A stretch of DNA of 64,000 nt, taken from positions 40,000-103,999 of the forward strand of contig CACJAC010000001.1 in NCBI GenBank assembly GCA_902591275.1. Reading direction: 5' to 3'. The DNA is from an uncultured Prochlorococcus sp. Lineage in GTDB: Bacteria; Cyanobacteriota; Cyanobacteriia; PCC-6307; Cyanobiaceae. Position numbers and translations under genes: made by a program. Under the pieces are notes generated by a model. The model did no database searches, had not been told where the DNA came from, and saw only the letters and a program-made list of their open reading frames with translations. Numbering within the stretch: position 1 is the first letter of the stretch; every line of letters starts with the position of its first letter. This document shows, piece by piece, positions 56,251-63,909 of this stretch.

Positions 56251-57303
56251 ATGGTAATAGCAATGACGAAGGGCTACAGCGAGCAGACCGCTGGGGCTAA
56301 ACTTTGCATTGATCTGGCAAGTGACTGGGCTGGTGAATGTATCGCAGACTTAAAGATTAAAGATAATTTATTCCTAATGGACTATGGCGCGGCCGATGGT
56401 GGAACGGCTTCTGAATTCTGGGGAAAGATTATAAAGGATATTCAAGAAAAAAAGACAACATCACAGATCTCGCTAATAGGAAATGATCTTTATTCAAATG
56501 ATAATCAGGCTCTTATAAAAAATCTCTCACTTCATTCTTCCGGTCAAGAATCAGTTTCTACTCTTATGTGTGCGGGTAGCTTTTATGACCAGCTTGTCCC
56601 GAATAGTTTTATTGATTTCGGTTTCTCTGCTACGGCCATGCACTGGCTTAACAAGAAGGTGGGAACTCTTGATGATCATACCCATGTACTTGCTTCAGAT
56701 AACAAGAGCGCAAGAAAAGATTTTCTTGAACAGGCAATATTCGACTGGAATCAGATTCTTGAAATGAGGAGCAGAGAACTGAAAGTAGGAGGTAAATTGT
56801 TAACGGTAAATTTATCCAGAGATTACGAAGATAGATATCTCGGAAATAATGGAGGAAAAACTGTAAATGTTCATGATCAGATTCATTCAATTTGGAAGGA
56901 ATTACTTGATGAAAATCTTATTACCGAAATTGAATATAAAAATGGAACGATCCAGAATTTCTATAAGTCTCCTGACGAATTTACATCACCTCTAACCAAT
57001 AAAGATTCTGCAGCTTATAAAAATGGACTGAGACTTTTAAAGGAAAGAACAGTTTATGTGGACTGTCCTTACAAGGAAAAGTGGAGAGTAACTAAAAATA
57101 CTGAGGAATTTTCTATTGGCTTGATGGAGACCATTCGCAGTTGGAGTAGACACAGTTTTGTCGCAGCTCTTGATGATAAGAATTCGAGAAATATAAATCC
57201 CGTTGATATACTTTTTGATCGATTAACCAATCGAATAAATTCTGAACCTGAAAAATGGAGTCTTGATTACGTAGAACATCACCTAATGATGGAGAAAGTT
57301 TAA
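56251..57303 (+). CDS. SABATH-family SAM-dependent carboxyl methyltransferase
   Basis: 350 aa from ATG 56251; ATG 56263 (MTKGYSEQ) is an alternative. Motifs of the SABATH family, best known from plant salicylate, jasmonate and indole-acetate methyltransferases: DYGAADGGT (44-52), GNDLYSNDNQ (near 77), GSFYDQLVPNS (109-119) and SATAMHWL (126-133), followed by VGGKLLTVNLSRD. It should O-methylate a small carboxylic acid; substrate unknown. The 5' third looks richer in G+C than its neighbours. Its TAA overlaps the ATG of the next gene by one base, so the two are translationally coupled. Confidence 0.87.
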   Translation: MVIAMTKGYSEQTAGAKLCIDLASDWAGECIADLKIKDNLFLMDYGAADGGTASEFWGKIIKDIQEKKTTSQISLIGNDLYSNDNQALIKNLSLHSSGQESVSTLMCAGSFYDQLVPNSFIDFGFSATAMHWLNKKVGTLDDHTHVLASDNKSARKDFLEQAIFDWNQILEMRSRELKVGGKLLTVNLSRDYEDRYLGNNGGKTVNVHDQIHSIWKELLDENLITEIEYKNGTIQNFYKSPDEFTSPLTNKDSAAYKNGLRLLKERTVYVDCPYKEKWRVTKNTEEFSIGLMETIRSWSRHSFVAALDDKNSRNINPVDILFDRLTNRINSEPEKWSLDYVEHHLMMEKV

Positions 57304-58346
57304 TGGTTAATTTACAGACTCAATTAAAAAGTGAAGTAGGCGTTCTTGCTGAATACATAAGTGATGAATTATCAGTTTTCATAGTTGCTGAAAATAAACC
57401 TGATGATCACCCTGCCAATGGAGGTTTAAGGCTTCTTAATTATGAAACTGATATGGAATGTCTTCAGGATGGATTCAGACTGGCGAATCTAATGAAGAGT
57501 AAACATGATCTATATTCCACTGGTTTTTCTGGTGGAAAAGTTGTTGCGAGATCTTCAGATATTTCATCAGTGAAAGAAAAACTTATCTCAGTAACATCTG
57601 AACTTCTAGAAAATCTTAATGGAAGAATGATAACCGGATGTGACTTGAATACTGATGTGAATGATATGGAAAAATTATATGAATTGACTCCTCATGTACT
57701 GGCAGCTGTTAATAGTAAAGTTGATGCAAGTACTGCCACTGCAATGGGCGTTATAGGTGCCTTCGAAGCTTTTGAAAAATCTGTTCAGTGCGATCTTTCA
57801 AATGGTGTTCTGGTTCATGGATGCGGTTCTGTTGGCAGCATAGTCGCTCATGAATTAATTAAAAGAGATATAAAAACTTATGTTGTTGATATTGATTTGG
57901 GAAAAACTGATATAGAGGGCGCTATTTCCCTTGGAAATGACAAAAATTGGTACAGTAAGAGCTTTGATATTATTTTCCCCTGCTCAATCTCAGGATTAAT
58001 AAATGAAAATATTTCTCAGTTTCTTCTAAATTCTAAAGCCATTATTTCAGCTGCAAATGCTCCTTTTGAAAATGATAAGATTCCTCAAAAGTTGAGGGAT
58101 TCCAATGTAGTTATTGTTCCTGATCCTCTAGTGAATGCTGGAGCTGTAATAGCGGATTCAATTGAAAGATATGCACCGGTAAAATGGTCTAAGACATCAC
58201 CTGAAAAGGTATATGATTTTGTAAAGAATGAAGTAAAGAAAAAATGTATTTCTTACCTAGCTCTTGAGCAGAGTGGATTAGCTTCTCGGAAAATTTTAGA
58301 ATTAATAAAAAATGAAAAGAAGGAAATCATAGGAGAGTCATTTTAA
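57303..58346 (+). CDS. Glu/Leu/Phe/Val dehydrogenase-like enzyme
   Basis: 347 aa. The catalytic core is kept: GGLR (40-43), Lys67 in MKSKHD (substrate carboxylate), Lys79 in SGGKVV (catalytic), Asp114 in TGCDLNTD. The NAD-binding domain begins at VHGCGSVGSIVAHELI (GxGxVG at 173-178), and the end has PDPLVNAGAVIADSIE. This should be an NAD-dependent oxidative deaminase of an amino acid; length and style are nearer leucine/phenylalanine/tryptophan dehydrogenases than glutamate dehydrogenase. Sits 1 base into the SABATH gene and 4 bases before the flavoprotein gene. Confidence 0.85.
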   Translation: MVNLQTQLKSEVGVLAEYISDELSVFIVAENKPDDHPANGGLRLLNYETDMECLQDGFRLANLMKSKHDLYSTGFSGGKVVARSSDISSVKEKLISVTSELLENLNGRMITGCDLNTDVNDMEKLYELTPHVLAAVNSKVDASTATAMGVIGAFEAFEKSVQCDLSNGVLVHGCGSVGSIVAHELIKRDIKTYVVDIDLGKTDIEGAISLGNDKNWYSKSFDIIFPCSISGLINENISQFLLNSKAIISAANAPFENDKIPQKLRDSNVVIVPDPLVNAGAVIADSIERYAPVKWSKTSPEKVYDFVKNEVKKKCISYLALEQSGLASRKILELIKNEKKEIIGESF

Positions 58347-58350
58347 ATTA

Positions 58351-59538
58351 ATGAATAATATTAATATACCTAAACATGTTGATGTAGCCATTATCGGCGG
58401 AGGAATGGCAGGCCTAAGTGCAGCAGCATCATTAAGTCAAATGGGAGTAAAAAATGTAGCAGTTTTTGAATCTGAAAAACTTGCTCATTGCGATGGCAGT
58501 AGTTTTGGAGAATCCAGGATGTATAGAGAAATGTATTCTGATCCTGTGCTTTGCAAACTTGCTAAAGAATCAAATAAATTATGGGCTGAGCAGGAAACAA
58601 TATCAAAATATTCTCTCAGGAAAGAACATGGATTGTTGTTTTATGGTGAATCTTGGGATGAAGAAACCATAGAAGGTTCGATACCTGGTGCGCAGAAAGT
58701 TATGGATGAGCAAAATATACCTTATGAGTTTTTAACATCTGAAAAGATTTCTGAAAGATTTCCTATAAAACCTAAAGACCATTTTGTAGGACTTTTTGAA
58801 CCAAGTGCAGGAGCAATATTAAGTAATAAAGCTATTGAAAATTGGATTCAAATCATAAGAAATAAAGGTAATCAGATTTACGAAGGTTGCAGAATTAAAC
58901 GAATAGACGACAAAAATAATTCTCTTGAAATAATAGGAAATCAATCTGTATGTTTTGATCAATTAATAGTTGCTTCAGGAATGTGGACTAATGAATTATT
59001 GGAACCAATAGGCTTAAAACAAGATGTAAAAATTTGGCCAATGCTTTGGGCTCATTATCTGGTTGATGAGGATTACATAAATAGTTATCCTCAATGGTTC
59101 TGCTTCCAAAAATCAAGAGGAGATGATGGTGGTTTGTACTATGGGTTCCCGGTCTTAAGTCGAAATAAAAATAATGTGCCCAGAATAAAAGTTGGAATTG
59201 ATTGGACACCTCCAGAATTAATTGGTGGTGATGAGCGTGCTATGAAAAAACCTTTTATGGAACCTTTAATAAAAATGCTTGATGAATTTATGATCAATAA
59301 TTTCGATGGTGTAATAAGTTGTGATGAGACTTTTGTCAGTCCATATACAATGACAAATGATGTCAATTTTATTCTCGATAAACCTAAGTCAAATATCACT
59401 GTTTTTTCAGGTGGATCTGGTCAGTCATTTAAATTTGCACCACTAATTGGTAAATGTCTTGCGGAAAAAGCATTAAATAAAAACTGTAGTTTTGATATAA
59501 GCTGCTGGGAATTTGATAGATTTCTTACTACAAAATAA
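58351..59538 (+). CDS. Sarcosine-oxidase/N-methyltryptophan-oxidase-like flavoprotein
   Basis: 395 aa, DAO superfamily. FAD site IIGGGMAGLSAAASL (14-28), SFGESRMYRE (51-60), and the C-terminal FSGGSGQSFKFAPLIG. The oxygen-activating Lys of monomeric sarcosine oxidase is kept at Lys280 (RIKVG). The Cys that holds FAD covalently in that family aligns with Ser330 (FVSPYTMT), and the His four residues after the Lys is Asp284. So FAD is probably non-covalent and the substrate different. Third gene of the operon with the SABATH and dehydrogenase genes. Confidence 0.85.
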   Translation: MNNINIPKHVDVAIIGGGMAGLSAAASLSQMGVKNVAVFESEKLAHCDGSSFGESRMYREMYSDPVLCKLAKESNKLWAEQETISKYSLRKEHGLLFYGESWDEETIEGSIPGAQKVMDEQNIPYEFLTSEKISERFPIKPKDHFVGLFEPSAGAILSNKAIENWIQIIRNKGNQIYEGCRIKRIDDKNNSLEIIGNQSVCFDQLIVASGMWTNELLEPIGLKQDVKIWPMLWAHYLVDEDYINSYPQWFCFQKSRGDDGGLYYGFPVLSRNKNNVPRIKVGIDWTPPELIGGDERAMKKPFMEPLIKMLDEFMINNFDGVISCDETFVSPYTMTNDVNFILDKPKSNITVFSGGSGQSFKFAPLIGKCLAEKALNKNCSFDISCWEFDRFLTTK

Positions 59539-59586
59539 CCACCTTTTTGGGTAATTATTAATCACATTATTTTCTACGATAGTGAA

Positions 59587-60297
59587 ATGAATTTATTTGA
59601 TTATTTTTTCAGAAATTGGAATAAAAGAGAAGAAATTAAACCTGAAGATTCTCTTGAAAATTCCAATGATCTCTGGGCCGATTCTATAACAACAGGTTGG
59701 GAATATACTTGCAATTTATTATTGACAACTCCAAGAATTTGTATAGAAAAAGATGGTTTTATTACGAAAGATACATCAGTAAAACCAGAGTTAATAGGTG
59801 AAACAAATAATCTTGGAAAAGATGGAGACCCCTCTGGAATTTTTGGATATTGGATAAGGAGGCATGGACATGAAGAGGAATTTGAAGAATTAGCAAATAT
59901 TTCTCAAAATATGATTTATGCAAGACCTTCTGATATTGGAAGAATACCACCCAAATCAAAATTAGAAGCTGATTTTAAAAGCTTTTTAATTGATTTTAGA
60001 ATAATTGTTGAATCCACTATTTCTATAGAAAAAAAATTGTTTATGATAAATGATGAACTAAGTATTAAATCAGAAGCTTATAAAGACATTTATAAAAAGT
60101 TAGTTTTAGAGAAAAGATTTCCTGATTCTTTCTTTAGAGATATTTTATGTGAACTAAATGGAGTTTCTAAAAATACTGCTTCAATATTATGGGAATCTGG
60201 ATACCTTACTAAAGAAGAAGTTCTAAATGCACCTTATAGTGAATTAATAGAGATTAAGGGACTTGGAAAAAATTTGATTTCAAAAATTAAAAATTAA
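59587..60297 (+). CDS. Unknown protein with C-terminal helix-hairpin-helix
   Basis: 236 aa, not recognised. Residues 1-130 are acidic and polar with GDPSGIFGYWIRRHGHEEEF near residue 80; the middle is helical; residues 188-236 resemble a helix-hairpin-helix DNA-binding pair (LNGVSKNTASILWESGYL, then LIEIKGLGKNLISKI). It may bind DNA, but no catalytic motif is seen. It starts 48 bases after the flavoprotein gene, and a 61-aa gene follows after 3 bases, so these two form a unit. Confidence 0.65.
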   Translation: MNLFDYFFRNWNKREEIKPEDSLENSNDLWADSITTGWEYTCNLLLTTPRICIEKDGFITKDTSVKPELIGETNNLGKDGDPSGIFGYWIRRHGHEEEFEELANISQNMIYARPSDIGRIPPKSKLEADFKSFLIDFRIIVESTISIEKKLFMINDELSIKSEAYKDIYKKLVLEKRFPDSFFRDILCELNGVSKNTASILWESGYLTKEEVLNAPYSELIEIKGLGKNLISKIKN

Positions 60298-60300
60298 AAA

Positions 60301-60486
60301 ATGAATACATGCAACTCTGCTAATTCAAAATCACTGGGAAAACTTTTGAAAATATATGACTTAACACCAAAAAACAAACAAAAAGTAATAATTTCTGCTC
60401 AAAGAAAAACAGCAACTTGGTCGGGTCTTCATAGACTTGCGAGAAAGCTAGAATTCATACAATCAGCAAAAGATCAGAAAAATTAA
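60301..60486 (+). CDS. Hypothetical protein, 61 aa
   Basis: Not recognised. Basic, soluble, with a Ser/Asn-rich start (NTCNSANSKSLGKLLKIYD) and a helical end (ATWSGLHRLARKLEFIQSA). No cysteine pair or membrane span. It starts 3 bases after the HhH gene and ends just before the decayed membrane-protein gene. The link to the HhH protein rests on spacing only. Confidence 0.55.
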   Translation: MNTCNSANSKSLGKLLKIYDLTPKNKQKVIISAQRKTATWSGLHRLARKLEFIQSAKDQKN

Positions 60487-60490
60487 ATTA

Positions 60491-60742
60491 ATGGAAATAC
60501 AAAAAGAAAAGCTAGAAAGGATTTATCAAAAATTAAATGCAGAATAAGATACTGTTTAAAAAAAATGGTATGAATCAATAATTCCTAAAATAATATTATT
60601 ATTTCCCTCAATAGCTTTTGTCTTAAATTTCTTAAAAGTAAATACAGATAAATCAATTTTAGATTTAATTATTTTTATCGCGGTTGGAGGCTTATTAGTT
60701 ACAGGCGGTATTTTTTTTAAATTACTTTTTATAAAAGGGTAA
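60491..60742 (+). pseudogene. Decayed small membrane-protein gene with two in-frame stops
   Basis: One frame runs from ATG 60491 to TAA 60742 but is broken by TAA at 60545-60547 and TAA at 60557-60559. The 5' piece encodes 18 residues (MEIQKEKLERIYQKLNAE). The 3' piece encodes a two-span membrane protein: IIPKIILLFPSIAFVLNFL, a short DKSILD turn and LIIFIAVGGLLVTGGIFF. No start codon is available after the second stop except rare ones (ATT/ATA). It follows the 61-aa gene by 4 bases. It may be a recent pseudogene or sequence error. Confidence 0.5.
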
Positions 60743-60784
60743 ATAAATTCTTTTAGGTTAGTGAATATAATCTGAGTGCTAAGA

Positions 60785-61420
60785 CTAATCAAAATTTTCA
60801 GCTTCATTTGTTGATTTAAGATACTTCCTTTCAATTAGATTTCTGATAATTCCTAAACCGAATATCAATATTACGCTTACGATAAATACAATTAAATATT
60901 CTTTTTGAAGTGATGGAACTTCTCCATCAATAATTTTTTTAATATTGAAATTCTGATTTTGTAATTCTCTAAATCCATTTCCAGTGGCAACAAATGGTAA
61001 ATCTGAAAGAAGAGCACTAACAATTAAAGCTAAAAGAAATTTTCTAAACCTTAATTTAGTAAGCCCAACTCCATAACTTACAAAATCAAACCAACCAGTC
61101 ATTAAAAAACCAGTTAAAAGAAATAAGTTTTTCTCAAGATATTTTTTGGATAGATTTTCAAATTTATCTAAATATTTTTTAGACATAATTCGTTGAAGTA
61201 TTTTCCTCCCAAATTTTCTTGATAATGAAAAACTAATTGAACATGCCACTAAATCTGAAATGAAACTTAGAAGTAATCCATTTACTAATCCAAAAATATA
61301 TCCAGAAATTAATAAGCAATAAGTTCCGGGTAAGATAGGAATAACGATGCTCGTAAATCTTAAAAGTAAAATTAATAAAATTCCCCAGTTTCCTGATAAA
61401 GCTTCAACCACAAAAATCAA
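60785..61420 (-). CDS. VTT-domain (TVP38/TMEM64, DedA-like) membrane protein
   Basis: 211 aa. Several membrane spans with the VTT-type core: IPILPGTYCLLISGYIFG, FISDLVACSISFSLSRKFGRKIL and FLLTGFLMTGWFDFVSYGVGLTKLRFRKFL, read in pieces. Family members are lipid scramblases or transporters of envelope lipids; the role here is unknown. It lies in the accessory segment on the minus strand, convergent with the decayed gene and 81 bases downstream of the lipase gene. Confidence 0.85.
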   Translation of the reverse strand: MIFVVEALSGNWGILLILLLRFTSIVIPILPGTYCLLISGYIFGLVNGLLLSFISDLVACSISFSLSRKFGRKILQRIMSKKYLDKFENLSKKYLEKNLFLLTGFLMTGWFDFVSYGVGLTKLRFRKFLLALIVSALLSDLPFVATGNGFRELQNQNFNIKKIIDGEVPSLQKEYLIVFIVSVILIFGLGIIRNLIERKYLKSTNEAENFD

Positions 61421-61501
61421 TGTATATTTGAATAATATATTTATTAAAAATGCTTTTAGTTGAAGAAGAAATCAAAAGTTAATACAAAAAGTAAAATAGC
61501 T

Positions 61502-62200
61502 CTATTTCCAACGTATTTGTTTCCACCATTCTCTTACTTTTGAAGATGTGCAATACCAGTTATCTCCAAAAATACCACCATGTACTGTTTCAGGAAGAAT
61601 TATTTTCTGCGATCCTTTTAAAAGAGATGATGATAAAGGTACTAATCCGTCTCCATTAGCATTGTTATCTCCAGAAATTGATTTATATGATCCTCTCGCA
61701 ATAATTTTAGTTATGAGTGATGTTTGTTTAGATCGAATTTCAACTTCACCTCCAATAGAAACGTAATTTATATTTTTAAAAAAATTGCCTGGGTATTTTT
61801 CATCCACAAATTTTCTTAATGCAGTCGCTTTTACTGCCTGATGCGGGCTGCCTAATGTAATTAAATTCTTGGAATGAGATTTACCATTAAATATCTCATC
61901 ATTAAAAGGTTCATCGGATAGATAAAGTCTCAACATTACGCCACCAGAACTATGACCAATAAAATCTATTTTTCTAGATTTATTTTCTTTCAGTGCAAGA
62001 TTAACTGTATCTCTAACTTTATTTAAAATATCGACCCAGCCTTTTTCAGAATTACTTTTAAACCAATCTTTTCTAGTAACATCTACCACATATACTTTTC
62101 TTTTGAAAACATTTTCAATTATGTTTTTAGCTTCATCATAAGCTTCTTTAGTAATGAGAAAACCACCAAGAATAATTATTGGATTATTAATCTTTTTTAT
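61502..62200 (-). CDS. Lipase-like alpha/beta hydrolase, start lost or frameshifted
   Basis: The frame encodes about 232 residues: PIIILGGFLITKEAYDEA, KVYVVDVTRKDWF, the nucleophile elbow IDFIGHSSGGVMLRLY, TLGSPHQAV and a His in PETVHGG. This is a complete serine-lipase core. No ATG, GTG or TTG exists before PIIIL. The codon where the start would lie reads ATA (62198-62200, then Lys-Lys-Ile-Asn-Asn-Pro). Alternatively an ATG at 62264 in another frame would join if one A were missing from the run at 62193-62198. A late GTG at 62089 would cut off the first strand. Confidence 0.7.
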   Translation of the reverse strand: MKKINNPIIILGGFLITKEAYDEAKNIIENVFKRKVYVVDVTRKDWFKSNSEKGWVDILNKVRDTVNLALKENKSRKIDFIGHSSGGVMLRLYLSDEPFNDEIFNGKSHSKNLITLGSPHQAVKATALRKFVDEKYPGNFFKNINYVSIGGEVEIRSKQTSLITKIIARGSYKSISGDNNANGDGLVPLSSSLLKGSQKIILPETVHGGIFGDNWYCTSSKVREWWKQIRWK

Positions 62201-62278
62201 TAGTGTCTATAAAAAATATACTCTCGCTTAAATGATTAGCAGAAAAATATTTAGATGTAAACATTTTTAATAAAAAAT

Positions 62279-62476
62279 CTAAATATCCTTTTCCCAAAAA
62301 AGATAAAGATTTGAAAATTGATTCTTTGTATCTACAACTGCTGTGCTTGTTGAAATCAACTTCCAGCCTGCTTCATTTCTTATTTTCATTATTGTGGCTA
62401 TTTCATTTTCTTGTCTTTTAGTATTTGCATTTCCTACAGCGTAATAAATATCAATATCATTTTGAGAGTTTGCCAT
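62279..62476 (-). CDS. Hypothetical protein, 65 aa
   Basis: Not named. The sequence (IDIYYAVGNANTKRQENEIATIMKI, then GWKLISTSTAVVDT and LYLFWEKDI, read in pieces) alternates like a small alpha/beta protein resembling the DUF4177 type, in which a Trp-Lys-Leu pattern follows a helix. It is soluble. It lies upstream of the lipase gene on the same strand, about 15 bases from its possible ATG at 62264. Confidence 0.65.
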   Translation of the reverse strand: MANSQNDIDIYYAVGNANTKRQENEIATIMKIRNEAGWKLISTSTAVVDTKNQFSNLYLFWEKDI

Positions 62477-62571
62477 TTTAGATTTTTTTCAAGTTCTTTA
62501 TAAAGTTAATATTAGGCAATCTTTCTTCAATCCCCAAATTTTTTAGATAGGGTGATGTAAATATTTTTGTT

Positions 62572-62676
62572 ATGATTTTACCTTCTCCTCAAATCGCTAT
62601 TGGTTTATTGCTTATAAGTATTGGAATTGTGGTTTCTTTTGATATTAGATTTGATCCTTTAAAAAATAAAAAGTAA
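62572..62676 (+). CDS. 34-aa single-span membrane peptide
   Basis: ATG 62572 to TAA 62676. The chain is one hydrophobic helix (IAIGLLLISIGIVVSF) after a Pro-Ser-Pro start and ends in a charged tail (DIRFDPLKNKK), like many small photosynthetic or regulatory membrane peptides. It lies 49 bases before the glycosyltransferase gene. It could be chance in AT-rich DNA, but the tidy topology argues for a gene. Confidence 0.45.
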   Translation: MILPSPQIAIGLLLISIGIVVSFDIRFDPLKNKK

Positions 62677-62724
62677 ATAATTAAGAATTTGATTTATATT
62701 TTCTCATAAATTTAATATAGAAAT

Positions 62725-63909
62725 ATGTTCTTTTTACCATTGCTTTCAATTTTTACTTTTATATCAGCTCTAGGCACCTTCATTATTGAGAGATACAGCT
62801 TTATTAATGCTCCTTTTCTTCAAAATATTAATTCTGAAAAACCTATAGAAACAAGTCTTACGATAATTATCCCTGCTTATAATGAGGAATTAAATATAGC
62901 CAAATGCTTAAAATCATTAAGTGAAATTAAAAGACCCAGCGTCAATTTTAAAATATTAGTAGTAGATGATTTAAGTACTGACAAAACCTTTTTAGAGGCA
63001 AAAAACTCAAAAGAAAATATATTTAAAAATTCAAAAGAATTGGAGATCATTTCATCAGGGAAAAGACCTGAAGATAAAAATTGGGTTGGTAAAAATTGGC
63101 CTTGTTATATAGGTTCTAAAAAGATAAATTCTGAATGGATACTCTTTATTGATGCAGATGTAATTTTAGGAAAAAATTGTATTTATAATGCTCTATTTAA
63201 GGCACGCGAAGATAATATTGATTTATTATCTCTCGCTCCGAAAGTAAATTGCAATTGCTTGGCAGAGTGGATGGTACAACCTATTATGACTAGCTTATTA
63301 ATGATAGGTTTCCCCATTTCTGATACTAACGATAGTAGAAATAATACATCATTTGCAGCTGGCCCTTTTATGCTTTTTAAGAAAGAATCCTATGAATTGA
63401 TTGGCGGACATGAAGGTACTTTTGATGAGGTAGTTGAAGATATAGCTCTGGCCCAAAAGATCAAAAATAGCAATTTAAAATTAAATTTTTTAATAGCTAT
63501 TAAAGATATTTCACTAAATATGTATCAAGATTTCAATTCCCTAATTGAGGGATGGAGTAAAAACTGGTTTTTAGGTTTAGAGAAAGATCTCTTCAGATCA
63601 ATTTCAGGATCAATATTTGTATTTTTAAATTTTAGTCTTCCTTGGTTATTATTTTTTATCTCTTTAATTATTTTGTTTAATAATTATTCTTTAAATATTT
63701 TATGCACAACTTTATTCTCTTTTCTGGCCTTATGTACTTATCTTTTTAAAAGAATTTGGTTAAAAGTGAAATATGAAATCCCATCAAAATATTGGTATTT
63801 GAATGGCATAGGAGGGATAATTGTATTTTATATTAGCCTGCTTTCGATTTATAAAACATATACCGGAAATGGTTGGACCTGGAAGGGAAGAAATTTATCT
63901 AAAGGTTAA
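62725..63909 (+). CDS. Membrane glycosyltransferase, GT2 (HpnB/CruG-like)
   Basis: 394 aa. An N-terminal span, a GT-A domain (IIPAYNEELNIAKCLKSL, VVDDLSTDKT, FIDADVIL as DxD), GPFMLFKKESYELIGGHE and EDIALAQKI, then three or more C-terminal spans. This matches the membrane GT2 group that includes HpnB and carotenoid glycosyltransferases. The acceptor is probably a membrane lipid; not determinable from sequence. It ends the window, followed by 91 bases without a feature. Confidence 0.85.
   Translation: MFFLPLLSIFTFISALGTFIIERYSFINAPFLQNINSEKPIETSLTIIIPAYNEELNIAKCLKSLSEIKRPSVNFKILVVDDLSTDKTFLEAKNSKENIFKNSKELEIISSGKRPEDKNWVGKNWPCYIGSKKINSEWILFIDADVILGKNCIYNALFKAREDNIDLLSLAPKVNCNCLAEWMVQPIMTSLLMIGFPISDTNDSRNNTSFAAGPFMLFKKESYELIGGHEGTFDEVVEDIALAQKIKNSNLKLNFLIAIKDISLNMYQDFNSLIEGWSKNWFLGLEKDLFRSISGSIFVFLNFSLPWLLFFISLIILFNNYSLNILCTTLFSFLALCTYLFKRIWLKVKYEIPSKYWYLNGIGGIIVFYISLLSIYKTYTGNGWTWKGRNLSKG

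Noticed and set aside
60556..60834. 92-aa minus-strand frame opposite the decayed membrane gene
   Set aside because: It is Lys/Ile-rich antisense, and it also overlaps the 3' end of the VTT-domain gene; the plus strand gives the sensible membrane protein.
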